A stretch of DNA of 64,000 nucleotides from Demequina sp. NBRC 110057. GTDB taxonomy: Bacteria > Actinomycetota > Actinomycetes > Actinomycetales > Demequinaceae. The stretch is taken from the NCBI RefSeq assembly GCF_002090175.1, contig NZ_BBRN01000005.1, forward strand, positions 310,001 to 374,000, given 5' to 3'. The notes beneath the pieces are model-generated. The model made no database searches. It was not told the DNA's origin and worked only from the letters and a program-made list of their open reading frames with translations. Position 1 is the stretch's first letter, and the number at the start of each line of letters is the position of its first letter. Of this stretch, positions 26,650-34,677 are shown in pieces. A program made the translations under genes and the position numbers.

Positions 26650-26655
26650 TACGGT
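26650..26655 (+). promoter_or_regulatory. -10 box TACGGT of gdhA
   Basis: TACGGT lies 26 nt before the ATG, leaving a ~20-nt leader with a GGAAGGAG ribosome-binding site. Confidence 0.45.
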
Positions 26656-26681
26656 GAGATCACCGCCAGGAAGGAGCCCCC

Positions 26682-27959
26682 ATGACCACCGTCGCCCACC
26701 CCGCGGCCACCGCATCGGCCACCCGCCCGCTCGACGAGGCGCGCACGCAGCTCGCGCACGCCGTCGACAGGCTGGGCCTCGACGAGGGCCTTCACCGGAT
26801 GATGGCGCAACCGCGCCGCGAGATGACGGTCCTGGTGCCGCTGCGGCGAGACGACGGCACCCCCACCGTCGTCACCGGCCACCGAGTCCAGCACAACTTC
26901 TGGCGCGGCCCCACCAAGGGCGGGCTGCGCTTCTCGCCTCACGTGGACCTTGACGAGGTGCGCGCGCTGGCGATGTGGATGACCTGGAAGTGCGCGCTGG
27001 TCAACCTTCCCTACGGCGGCGCGAAGGGCGGCGTCCGCATCGACCCCCGCAGCTTTTCCCCCGCGGAGCTGGAGCGCGTCACCCGCCGCTACACCGCGGA
27101 GATCCTGCCGATCATCGGTCCCGAGGTCGACATCCCCGCCCCCGACGTCGGCACCGACGAGCAGACCATGGCATGGATGATGGACACGTACTCTGTGAGC
27201 CGCGGGCACACGGTGCCGGGAGTCGTGACGGGCAAGCCGATCGCACTCGGCGGCTCGCAGGGCCGCGCCGAGGCCACGTCCCGAGGCGTCGCGCACCTCG
27301 CCCTGTTGGCGTTGGAGTCCCGAGGGATCAGGGCCGATGCGGCGACTGCCGCCGTCCAGGGCTTCGGCAAGGTGGGACGCGACGCTGCGCGCTTCCTCGC
27401 CGAGGCCGGGGTGCGTGTGGTGGCGGTCAGCGACGCCGACGGGGCCGTGGCCGACGAGGCCGGCATCGACATCGGCCGCCTCGCCGCCCACGTCGACCGC
27501 ACGGGCACCGTCGCGGGCTTCGCCGAGGCATCGGCCATCCCCGCGTCCGAGGTGGTCCTCGCCGACGTCGACCTGCTGGTGCCGGCCGCCATCGAGGGCG
27601 TCATCACGGCGGACAACGCCGCGAGCGTCCGGGCGCGCGTCATCGTCGAGGGCGCCAACGGCCCCACCACCACCGCTGCCGACGCGATCCTCGCCGCGCG
27701 CGATGTCCTGGTGGTGCCGGACATCCTTGCCAATGCCGGCGGGGTCATCGTGTCGTACTTCGAGTGGGTGCAGGGAAACACGGCGCTGTGGTGGTCAAAG
27801 GGCGAGGTGGAGCAGCGGCTCACCAGGCTGCTCGAGGAGGCGTGGGAGGACGTGCGGGCATACTCCGCCCGGACCGGCACCACGCTGCGCGAGGCGGCGA
27901 TGTGTCGCGCGGTGGCGCGAGTCGCGGAGGCCCAGCGGCTGCGCGGGCTGTACCCGTAG
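26682..27959 (+). CDS. gdhA: Glutamate dehydrogenase (Glu/Leu/Phe/Val dehydrogenase family)
   Basis: A 425-residue hexameric-type enzyme interconverting glutamate and 2-oxoglutarate plus ammonia. Substrate loop GPTKGGLRFSPHVDLDEVRALAMWMTWK is present, catalytic Lys115 lies in PYGGAKGGVR, PAPDVGTDEQTMAWMMD follows, and the dinucleotide loop is VQGFGKVGRDAARFL. The acidic residue after β2 (VVAVSDADG) favours NAD over NADP. It has its own promoter, a strong RBS and a downstream intrinsic terminator, so it is monocistronic. Confidence 0.95.
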   Translation: MTTVAHPAATASATRPLDEARTQLAHAVDRLGLDEGLHRMMAQPRREMTVLVPLRRDDGTPTVVTGHRVQHNFWRGPTKGGLRFSPHVDLDEVRALAMWMTWKCALVNLPYGGAKGGVRIDPRSFSPAELERVTRRYTAEILPIIGPEVDIPAPDVGTDEQTMAWMMDTYSVSRGHTVPGVVTGKPIALGGSQGRAEATSRGVAHLALLALESRGIRADAATAAVQGFGKVGRDAARFLAEAGVRVVAVSDADGAVADEAGIDIGRLAAHVDRTGTVAGFAEASAIPASEVVLADVDLLVPAAIEGVITADNAASVRARVIVEGANGPTTTAADAILAARDVLVVPDILANAGGVIVSYFEWVQGNTALWWSKGEVEQRLTRLLEEAWEDVRAYSARTGTTLREAAMCRAVARVAEAQRLRGLYP

Positions 27960-28001
27960 GGCGACACCCGGCCGCGGCGGACACGCCCGGCCGGGAACGC
28001 G

Positions 28002-28032
28002 AAAGGGCCGCACCTTCCGGTGCGGCCCTTTT
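28002..28032. terminator. Strong intrinsic terminator shared by gdhA and tRNA-Ala
   Basis: AAAGGGCCGCACC (28002-28014), a TTCC loop and the exact complement end in TTTT on the plus strand; read on the minus strand it lies 4 nt past the tRNA-Ala 3' end. Confidence 0.9.
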
Positions 28033-28035
28033 CCT

Positions 28036-28111
28036 TGGTGGAGCTGAGGGGAATCGAACCCCTGACCTTCTCATTGCGAACGAGACGCGCTACCAACTGC
28101 GCCACAGCCCC
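28036..28111 (-). tRNA. tRNA-Ala, anticodon CGC
   Basis: Folds as a full cloverleaf of 76 nt with encoded CCA. The 7-bp acceptor stem GGGGCTG/CAGCTCC contains the G3-U70 pair that identifies alanine tRNAs; the D arm is GCGC...GCGC; the anticodon stem TCTCG/TGAGA presents loop TTCGCAA, anticodon CGC for GCG codons; the T arm is AGGGG TTCGATT CCCCT. Confidence 0.96.
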
Positions 28112-28123
28112 AAGGCGGGAACT

Positions 28124-28129
28124 AGGTTA
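28124..28129 (-). promoter_or_regulatory. -10 box TAACCT of tRNA-Ala
   Basis: TAACCT on the minus strand ends 12 nt before the mature tRNA 5' end, leaving a short 5' leader for RNase P. Confidence 0.45.
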
Positions 28130-28142
28130 TCACCCTCGCGGG

Positions 28143-28158
28143 GGTGGTGGACACCACC
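28143..28158 (-). terminator. Possible hairpin terminator of the SDR gene
   Basis: GGTGGTG and CACCACC are adjacent inverted arms 15 nt beyond the SDR stop, with further GC pairing outward, but no T-run follows. Weak call. Confidence 0.35.
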
Positions 28159-28173
28159 GCGCCCGCCCCTCGC

Positions 28174-28905
28174 CTACAGGTTCCGGTGCACCACCTGCGC
28201 GCTGGTCTGCGCGGTCGCCAGCATGAGGATCTGGTCGATGTTGACGTGCTGGGGACGCGAGGCGACCCAGCGGACGGCGTCGGCGATGTCCTCGGCGGTC
28301 ATGGGCTGCACACCCTCGTAGACCTTCGCGGCCTTGTCCTCGTCGCCGCCAAAGCGGACGATCGAGAACTCCGTCTCCACCATGCCGGGGTCGATCTCGC
28401 TGACGCGCACGGGCTGGCCCAGGAGCTCGATGCGCAGCACGCGCGTGAGCGCCGCCACGGCGTGCTTCGCGGCGTTGTACCCGCCACCGCCCTTGTAGGG
28501 CTCGCGAGCCGCGATGGAGCCGATGTTGATGACCTGGCCATCACCTGACGCGACAAGCTTGGGCAGCAGCGCCTTCGTGACGCGCACCGTGCCGAGCACG
28601 TTGACGTCCCACATCCACTGCCACTCGTCGATGTTCGCGTCTGCCATCGACGCCGTGCCGAGGGCGCCACCCGCGTTGTTGAGCAGCAGGTCGCACTCGT
28701 CGATCGCCCCGCAGAACGCGGCGACCGAGTCCTCGTCGGTGACGTCGAGGGGGATGGCGGTGGCGCCGATCTCGGCCGCGAGCGCCTCGAGCCGGTCCAC
28801 ACGGCGCGCGCCGATCACGACGTTCCAGCCGTCGGCGGCGAGCGCCCGCGCGCTGGCGGCACCGATCCCGCTCGAGGCTCCCGTGATCACAGCGGTCTTG
28901 GCCAT
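28174..28905 (-). CDS. Short-chain dehydrogenase/reductase
   Basis: A 243-residue classical SDR of the YdfG/serine-dehydrogenase-like type. The cofactor loop is GASSGIG (9-15) with ARRVDR after β2, favouring NADP(H). LLNNAGG, and the catalytic Ser130, Tyr143 and Lys147 (YNAAK), are present. Closest known activities are oxidation of 3-hydroxy acids and serine; the substrate is not set by sequence. ATG start at 28905 with AAGGAGAG 6 nt upstream. It is monocistronic between tRNA-Ala and a divergent promoter region. Confidence 0.92.
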   Translation of the reverse strand: MAKTAVITGASSGIGAASARALAADGWNVVIGARRVDRLEALAAEIGATAIPLDVTDEDSVAAFCGAIDECDLLLNNAGGALGTASMADANIDEWQWMWDVNVLGTVRVTKALLPKLVASGDGQVINIGSIAAREPYKGGGGYNAAKHAVAALTRVLRIELLGQPVRVSEIDPGMVETEFSIVRFGGDEDKAAKVYEGVQPMTAEDIADAVRWVASRPQHVNIDQILMLATAQTSAQVVHRNL

Positions 28906-29101
28906 CGTCTCTCCTTGAGGTTGGGGCGTGCGGCGGGTCTCCCCGCCGGGCGAGGGGCCGATGCGCCACGTGCGCATCGGATGCAGGTCCAGGGTGCCCG
29001 GCACTGGCCGGGCGGGCCAGGGCCAGTATGCGCCCACGCCCGGGTACCACCCTGTTTCGGGCGCGTAACGGGGCGCGCGCTTCCGCGTAACACCTGTCCA
29101 T

Positions 29102-29107
29102 TAACCT
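29102..29107 (+). promoter_or_regulatory. -10 box TAACCT for leaderless Trp-rich leader ORF and TauE gene
   Basis: TAACCT ends 7 nt before the ATG at 29115. The 209-bp gap back to the SDR gene otherwise shows only GC-rich sequence and one GGCCGATGC copy. Confidence 0.5.
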
Positions 29108-29114
29108 CCCCGCC

Positions 29115-29192
29115 ATGTGGACCTGGCTCGATCAACACCCCTGGTGGAAGCCTGGTTGCATGACCACTTTCGCGCCCGCGAGGCGCCCATGA
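29115..29192 (+). CDS. Trp-rich 25-codon leader ORF, start-stop coupled to the TauE gene
   Basis: Opens with ATG exactly 7 nt after TAACCT and reads MWTWLDQHPWWKPGCMTT at its start, with four Trp among the first 11 residues, and ends TGA overlapping the exporter's ATG as ATGA. The density of Trp, including a WW pair, recalls trp-operon leader peptides. The alternative is that the exporter starts further up at GTG 29117, making this frame a shadow; the family's usual length argues against that. No terminator hairpin follows, so any control would act through translational coupling. Confidence 0.35.
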   Translation: MWTWLDQHPWWKPGCMTTFAPARRP

Positions 29193-29920
29193 CAGTGGCG
29201 CAGTGGGCGCTGGCCGGAGGGGTGGTGGCCATCGCCGCCATCGTCCAGGCCGCGACCGGCATGGGCTTCTCGATCGTGGCCGTCCCCTTCCTCGCCCTCA
29301 CCGCCCCCGCGCTCGGCACTGTGTCGATCCTGGCCACCACGGTCTGCGTCATGGCGCTGGTGACCTGGCGCGAGCGCCACGCCCTGTCACTCGCCGACCT
29401 TGGCGTGCTCCTCGCGGGGGCCGCGCCAGGCATCGTCGTCGGCACGCTTCTCGCGCGGGCGACGCCCGAGCGTGCCACCCACGTCATGGTGGGCGCCGTC
29501 GTCGTGGCCGCGTCCGCCGCGTCCCTGCTGGCGTGGCGGGTGGCGATGACCCGCACCAGCCTCGCCATCGCCGGCGCATGCGGCGGCGCCCTCACCCCCG
29601 TCGCCGCGCTCCCCGGCCCCCCGCTTGCCGTGACCTACCGCCCCGCGGACGTGCATCGCATGCGGGCCACGATGTCGGCCTTCTTCGCGGCCACCTCGCT
29701 CGCGTCGATCGTGACGCTCGCCCTCGCGCGCTCGAGCGAGGTCACGCAGGTGGCCCACGAGGCCGCGACGGGGCTCGCGTTCGCGCCCGCCGTCGCGCTC
29801 GGCATCGTCCTGTCCGCGCCCCTGGTGCGCCGCCTGTCCCCCACGCTCGTCCAGCGCTCCGCCCTGTGGCTGTCGCTCGCCTCGGGCCTCATCCTCGTCG
29901 TCACGGCGCTGATCCCGTGA
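29189..29920 (+). CDS. Sulfite exporter TauE/SafE family membrane protein
   Basis: A 243-residue protein with about eight hydrophobic helices in two halves, each opening with the family's GxGF/GxxxxP element: ATGMGFSIVAVPFLAL near residue 25 and GALTPVAALPGPPLAV in the second half. Members export sulfite, sulfonates or organosulfur compounds. ATG at 29189 overlaps the stop of a 25-codon upstream ORF. The MocR regulator gene starts 21 bases after its stop, so the two are probably one transcript; this links the exporter to the MocR regulon. Confidence 0.85.
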   Translation: MTVAQWALAGGVVAIAAIVQAATGMGFSIVAVPFLALTAPALGTVSILATTVCVMALVTWRERHALSLADLGVLLAGAAPGIVVGTLLARATPERATHVMVGAVVVAASAASLLAWRVAMTRTSLAIAGACGGALTPVAALPGPPLAVTYRPADVHRMRATMSAFFAATSLASIVTLALARSSEVTQVAHEAATGLAFAPAVALGIVLSAPLVRRLSPTLVQRSALWLSLASGLILVVTALIP

Positions 29921-29940
29921 CCGCAGTCCCTGGAGGAACC

Positions 29941-31473
29941 GTGACCATCATGGAGAACGAGCCGGACGCGGCGGTCGGCGCCCGCGCCAGGCAGTACATC
30001 GACCCCGACTCCAAGGAGCCACTCTTCCAGCAGGTGCGCCGCTTCCTCGAACAGTCGTTGCTCGAGGGGCGCTTTCGCGCGCACCGTCCGCTGCCCTCGT
30101 CGCGTCACCTCGCCGCGGTCCTCGGGGTGTCGCGCAACACCGTGTCGGCGGCTTACCAGGAGCTCACCGCCCTCGGCCTCGTCGAGTCTCGCCCCCGCTC
30201 CGGCCTCTACCCGGTGCCCCAGGAGAAGCCCGCCGTGGCATCGGCCCCCACCTCGGTGTTCCGTGAGCCGCGCCCCGCCACGCGGGCGGGCCAGATCGAC
30301 TGGGCAGCGCGCCTTCCCGAGCCGCGCGACGGCGACCTCACTCACGCCGCCACGCACCCCGACTGGACGCGCTACCCGTTCCCGTTCCTTCCCGGCCAGC
30401 CGGAGCTCGGCATGTTCCCCGCGCGCGCCTGGCTGCGCGCGCTAAACGACGCGCTCGCCGGCCCCCACATCGCGGCGAGCCTGCGCGACAGCGTGGACGG
30501 CGACGACGAGGCGCTCGTGAACGCCATCTGCCGCGAGATCCTCCCGCCGCGCGGCATGTCCGTCACGCCTGCCGAGGTGCTCATCACCAATGGAGCTCAG
30601 CAGGCGCTGTCCCTGCTTGCCGACCTCCTCACTGGGCCGGGCACCACCGTCGGCGTCGAGAACCCGGGGTACGCCGACGCGTGGCACATCTTCCAGGGGG
30701 CGGGGGCGACGCTCGCCCCGCTCGAGGTCGACGGCGCCGGCGCGCGCGTGACCAAGGCGGCCGCGCGCGGGCTCGACCTCGTCTACGTCACCCCCAGCCA
30801 CCATCACCCGACGGCGACGACCATGACCTACGCGCGCAGGGCAGCACTCCTGCGTGCGGTGCAGGAGGAGGACGCGCTCGTCATCGAGGACGACTTCGAC
30901 TCCGAGGTGCGCTACCGCGGGCGCCCGACCCCCTCCCTGAAGTCGCTGGACCGCACGGGCCGCGTGATCTACGTGGGTACCTTCTCCAAGTTCGTGGCAC
31001 CGGGGCTGCGGCTGGGGTTCATCGTGGCCGATGCGACCCTCATCAAGGCGCTGCGCGCCAGGCGGCGTTACCTCACCAAGCACCCCTCGGGGCACCTGCA
31101 ACGGGCCATGGGCCTGTTCATCGAGACCGGCGAGTATCACCGTGCACTGCGCCAGCACCGCCGCCACCTTGCGCGCAAGTGGGAGGCCGTCGTGGAGGGC
31201 CTCGAGACCCACCTCCCCTTCGAGCTGGGTCCGGTGCCGGCGGGAGGCCTGTCCGTGTGGGTGACGGGGCCGGAGGACTTCGACGGCACCCGCACGGCCA
31301 CCCTGGCGCGCCGCCGCGGAGTCATCGTCGACGCGGGCGAGCGGTTCTACCTCGACGCACCCGAGCGCCACCACCTCCGGGTCGGCTTCAACGCGATCCC
31401 TCTTCCCGCGATCTCCCGCGGCACGGAACTTCTCGGCGAGGCCGTCCGCGAACAGCTCGCCTCGGGGCGTTAA
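29941..31473 (+). CDS. MocR-family regulator (GntR HTH fused to aminotransferase domain)
   Basis: A 510-residue fusion. A GntR winged helix (about 25-90: PLPSSRHLAAVLGVSRNTVSAAYQEL) is joined to a fold-type I aminotransferase domain with ITNGAQQALSLLADLL, IEDDFDSEVRYRG and PLP-binding Lys350 in GTFSKFVAPGLRLGF. MocR proteins use PLP adducts with amino compounds as the inducer signal. It is convergent with a class III aminotransferase that ends an ABC-transporter operon, which it probably controls. GTG at 29941 has GGAGG 4 nt upstream; an ATG at 29950 is the alternative start. Confidence 0.93.
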   Translation: MTIMENEPDAAVGARARQYIDPDSKEPLFQQVRRFLEQSLLEGRFRAHRPLPSSRHLAAVLGVSRNTVSAAYQELTALGLVESRPRSGLYPVPQEKPAVASAPTSVFREPRPATRAGQIDWAARLPEPRDGDLTHAATHPDWTRYPFPFLPGQPELGMFPARAWLRALNDALAGPHIAASLRDSVDGDDEALVNAICREILPPRGMSVTPAEVLITNGAQQALSLLADLLTGPGTTVGVENPGYADAWHIFQGAGATLAPLEVDGAGARVTKAAARGLDLVYVTPSHHHPTATTMTYARRAALLRAVQEEDALVIEDDFDSEVRYRGRPTPSLKSLDRTGRVIYVGTFSKFVAPGLRLGFIVADATLIKALRARRRYLTKHPSGHLQRAMGLFIETGEYHRALRQHRRHLARKWEAVVEGLETHLPFELGPVPAGGLSVWVTGPEDFDGTRTATLARRRGVIVDAGERFYLDAPERHHLRVGFNAIPLPAISRGTELLGEAVREQLASGR

Positions 31474-31502
31474 CGACCGCTCACGGCCCCGCTCCCCGCA
31501 TG

Positions 31503-31547
31503 CCGCGGCCCCGCGTCCGGAAGGAGGGGCCGGAGGCGGGGCCGCGG
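31503..31547. terminator. Bidirectional terminator between MocR and aminotransferase genes
   Basis: CCGCGGCCCCGC (31503-31514) pairs with 31536-31547, and an inner TCCGG/CCGGA stem closes a 9-nt loop. It separates convergent transcripts. Confidence 0.8.
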
Positions 31548-31560
31548 GGTGCGAGCGAGA

Positions 31561-32928
31561 TCAGGCTGCGACAGAGACCCGCTCGCCCTCGTAGGCGGCG
31601 TCGGCCACCTCGAGCGCCTCGTCGAGGATCGCGAGCCCCTTGCGGGCGTCCTCGTCGGAGATGTTGCACGCGGGCACCACGTGGATGCGGTGGTACTGGT
31701 TGAACAGCAGCAGGCCCGCCTTCCTCGCGGCCCCGAGCACTCCCCCGACGGCGGGCGACGCGCCGCCGTAGGGCGCGAGCGGCTCCTTGGTGTCGCGGTC
31801 CTTCACCAGGTCGAGTGCCCAGAACACGCCGAGCCCGCGCACGTCGCCGATCGAGGGGTGCCGCTCGGCCATGGCGCGCAGCTCGGGCCCGAACACCTCC
31901 GCGCCTACGCGGGCGGCGTTCTCCACCACCTGCTCCTCATGCATCGCGGTAATGGTCGCGACCGCGGCGGCAGCGGCCAGGGGGTGACCGGAGTAGGTGA
32001 GCCCACCGGGATAGGCGGTGTCGTCCCAGGTGGCGGCAACCTCGTCGCGCATGATCACGCCGCCCATCGGCACGTATCCCGAGTTGACGCCCTTGGCGAA
32101 GGTGATGAGATCGGGGGTGATCCCGTAGTGGTCGATCGCGAACCACGCGCCCGTGCGCCCAAAGCCCGCCATGACCTCGTCGCAGATGAGCAGGATGCCG
32201 AACCTGTCGCACAGCTCACGCACACCGGCGAGGTAGCCGGGCGGCGGCGGCATGATGCCGGACGTGCCGGGAACCGTCTCCAGGACGATGGCGGCGATGG
32301 TGCCGGGCCCCTCGAACGCGATGACCTGCTCCAGGTGCTCGAGCGCGCGCTCGCACTCCTCCGCCTCCGTCTCGGCGTGGAAGACCGAGCGGTACAGGAA
32401 GGGCCCGAAGAAGTGCGCGGTGCCCGCGGGCACGAACTCGTTGGGCCAGCGACGCGGGTCACCGGTGACCTGGATCGCCGTCGCGGTGGCTCCGTGGTAC
32501 GAGCGGTACTGCGACAGGACCTTGGTGCGGCCGGTGTGCAGGCGTGCCATGCGGATGGCGTTCTCGATGGCGTCGGCACCGCCGCTGGTGAAGAAGACCT
32601 TGTCCATGCCTTCCGGGGCGACGTCCGTGATGAGCTTGGCCGCGAGCGCCCGCTTGTCGTTGGCGTGGGCGGGGGCGATGGTGCACAGGGTGGCGGCCTG
32701 GTCCTGGATCGCCTTGACGATCGCGGGGTGCTGGTGGCCCACGTTCGTGTAGACCAGCTGCGAGGAGAAATCCAGGTAGCGGGTGCCGTCGGCGTCCCAC
32801 AGGTACGAGCCCTCGCCCCCGGTCATCACGACGGGGTCGAGGCTCTTCTGCGCGGACCACGAGTGGAAGACGTGGGCGCGGTCCAGCTCGTAGGCCTCAC
32901 GGCCGGCCGGATCGGTGGGGATGGGCAT
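31561..32928 (-). CDS. Class III aminotransferase
   Basis: A 455-residue PLP enzyme of the ω-amino acid/β-alanine-pyruvate type. Signatures: SSQLVYTNVGHQHPAIVKAI, FFTSGGADAIENAIRMAR, the phosphate-region SYHGATATAI, Asp in ICDEVMAGFGRTG, and Lys279 in TFAKGVNSGYVPMGG. It ends a run of minus-strand genes encoding a peptide-type ABC importer and an amidohydrolase, suggesting it deaminates an amine freed by them. ATG at 32928 has AAGGAG 6 nt upstream. Exact amino donor is unknown. Confidence 0.93.
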   Translation of the reverse strand: MPIPTDPAGREAYELDRAHVFHSWSAQKSLDPVVMTGGEGSYLWDADGTRYLDFSSQLVYTNVGHQHPAIVKAIQDQAATLCTIAPAHANDKRALAAKLITDVAPEGMDKVFFTSGGADAIENAIRMARLHTGRTKVLSQYRSYHGATATAIQVTGDPRRWPNEFVPAGTAHFFGPFLYRSVFHAETEAEECERALEHLEQVIAFEGPGTIAAIVLETVPGTSGIMPPPPGYLAGVRELCDRFGILLICDEVMAGFGRTGAWFAIDHYGITPDLITFAKGVNSGYVPMGGVIMRDEVAATWDDTAYPGGLTYSGHPLAAAAAVATITAMHEEQVVENAARVGAEVFGPELRAMAERHPSIGDVRGLGVFWALDLVKDRDTKEPLAPYGGASPAVGGVLGAARKAGLLLFNQYHRIHVVPACNISDEDARKGLAILDEALEVADAAYEGERVSVAA

Positions 32929-32955
32929 GTCAGTCTCCTTGGGTGGTGAGGCGGC

Positions 32956-34638
32956 TCAGGCGAGGGCCGATGCGGTGGCCGCGGCCACGGGGGACGGGAA
33001 GTGGTGGCCGCCGACGACAGTGCCGAGCACGGTGATGTCGCGCAGTTCCTTGGGCTCGGCGACCTCGTACGGGTCGCGGTCGAGGACGGCGAAGTCGGCG
33101 TGCTTGCCGGGGACGATCGACCCGATGAGGTGGTCAAGCTTCAGCATGTACGCGGCGCCGATGGTGATGGCGTCGAGGGCCTCCTTGACGGAGATGCGCT
33201 CCTCGTCGCCCCACGAGCGACCGGTGGGTGTGCGGCGCTCGGCGGCATACGAGGCGGTGGCCAGCGGGTCGAGCGGCGTGACGGGGGTGTCGCAATGCAG
33301 CGCGATGGTGACGCCGGCGTCGATCGCGGTGCGGGCGGCGTTCATGCGGCGCACGCGGTCGGGGCCCACGGTGAGGTCGATGTGCTGGTCACCCCAGTAC
33401 CAGATGTGGTTGGAGAAGATGTTGGCGCACATCCCCAGCTCGGCCATGCGCTTGTACTGGGCGCGGGTGGTCAACTGCGAGTGGGTGACGGTGTGCCGGT
33501 GGTTCCAGCGCGGCGTGCGCGCGAGCTCCTCCTCGACGGCGTCGACGAACACCTCGGTGGCCTCGTCGCCGTTGCAGTGCACGTGGATGTTGAGGCCCGC
33601 CTCATGGAAGGCCTTGACCTGCTCGCGGAACACCTCGGGGGTCGAGTTCCAGATGCCGTCGTCGTGGCCGCACACGTAGCCGGGGTCCTGAAGCTTCGCG
33701 GTGTGCTGCTGGATGGAGCCGTCGAGCATCAGCTTGATGGTGCCGATCACCAACTTGGGCGACGCGGCGGGACGCAGGGCGACCACGGCATCGGCGATCG
33801 CCTTGGCCTCCTCGTAGGAGTGCGTCATGCCGCCAAAGGTGGCGGGCACGATGCGCAGCGCGAAGTCGTCGCGCCTGGTCACGGAGTCGAGCAGCTCGAA
33901 GCCACCGGGACGGACCAGGTCGAAGCTCGCGAGGTCGGTCGCGGTGGTGCAGCCGTGGTTGCGGGCGTCGGCGGCGAACGCGTACATGCCCTCCTCGGTG
34001 GTCATCCCCTTCGAGAAGTCCACCCCGGTGAGCGCCATGACCGGCATCATCGCGGCCATCTCCTGGAGCTCGCCCGTGGGGAGCCCGTCGGCGCCCTTGA
34101 CCACTCCCTCGATGTCGGTCGAGGCGTCGAAGCCCGCCTTGTCCAGCAGCACCGAGTTGGCCGTCGAGACGTGGCCGGAGGCGTGCTGGACGAGGATGCC
34201 GCGCGTGGCGCTGATGGAGTCAAGGGCGTGGCGGTCGAGCGTGTGGCCCTGGTGGAACAGCATGTCGAGGCCGTTGGCGACAAGGATCTCGCCGGGCGCG
34301 AGCTCGGCGTCCCACGCGGTGAGCGCGTCGAGGACGCCCTGCCAGGACTGCGCGCCGGGCAGCGGCGTCCCGTCCGGCGCGGTGCGCGGGAAGTAGCCCA
34401 GGAAGTACGGCGTCGACATGCCGGCGCTCATGTGGGAGTGCGCCTCGACGAAGCCAGGGGTGAGGACCTTGTCGGAGTAGCGGTCGTCGACGGTCGCGCC
34501 GGGGTACGTCTCGGCGAGGCCCTCGGGGCTGCCGACGGCGAGGATGGTGCCGCCGCGCAGGGCGACGGCGGTGCCCGTGGGGACGGCGTCGTCCAGGGTG
34601 CGCACGAGCTTCGCGGTGAGGATGGTGACATCGGACAT
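32956..34638 (-). CDS. Amidohydrolase family protein (YtcJ-like, Amidohydro_3)
   Basis: A 560-residue metal-dependent hydrolase. An N-terminal β-sandwich strand (ILTAKLVRTLDDA) and the metal-binding FVEAHSHMSAG occur first; HVHCNGDE, HTVTHSQLTT and HCDTPVTPLDP supply later ligands; IGSIVPGKHADFAVLDRDP closes the barrel. The family hydrolyses amides and related C-N bonds. Located between ABC ATPase genes and an aminotransferase, it probably cleaves the imported compound. ATG 34638 with AAGGAG 6 nt upstream. Confidence 0.92.
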   Translation of the reverse strand: MSDVTILTAKLVRTLDDAVPTGTAVALRGGTILAVGSPEGLAETYPGATVDDRYSDKVLTPGFVEAHSHMSAGMSTPYFLGYFPRTAPDGTPLPGAQSWQGVLDALTAWDAELAPGEILVANGLDMLFHQGHTLDRHALDSISATRGILVQHASGHVSTANSVLLDKAGFDASTDIEGVVKGADGLPTGELQEMAAMMPVMALTGVDFSKGMTTEEGMYAFAADARNHGCTTATDLASFDLVRPGGFELLDSVTRRDDFALRIVPATFGGMTHSYEEAKAIADAVVALRPAASPKLVIGTIKLMLDGSIQQHTAKLQDPGYVCGHDDGIWNSTPEVFREQVKAFHEAGLNIHVHCNGDEATEVFVDAVEEELARTPRWNHRHTVTHSQLTTRAQYKRMAELGMCANIFSNHIWYWGDQHIDLTVGPDRVRRMNAARTAIDAGVTIALHCDTPVTPLDPLATASYAAERRTPTGRSWGDEERISVKEALDAITIGAAYMLKLDHLIGSIVPGKHADFAVLDRDPYEVAEPKELRDITVLGTVVGGHHFPSPVAAATASALA

Positions 34639-34677
34639 GTCGGGCTCCTTCGGTTCGGTGGGGTTCGTCTGTGGTGA

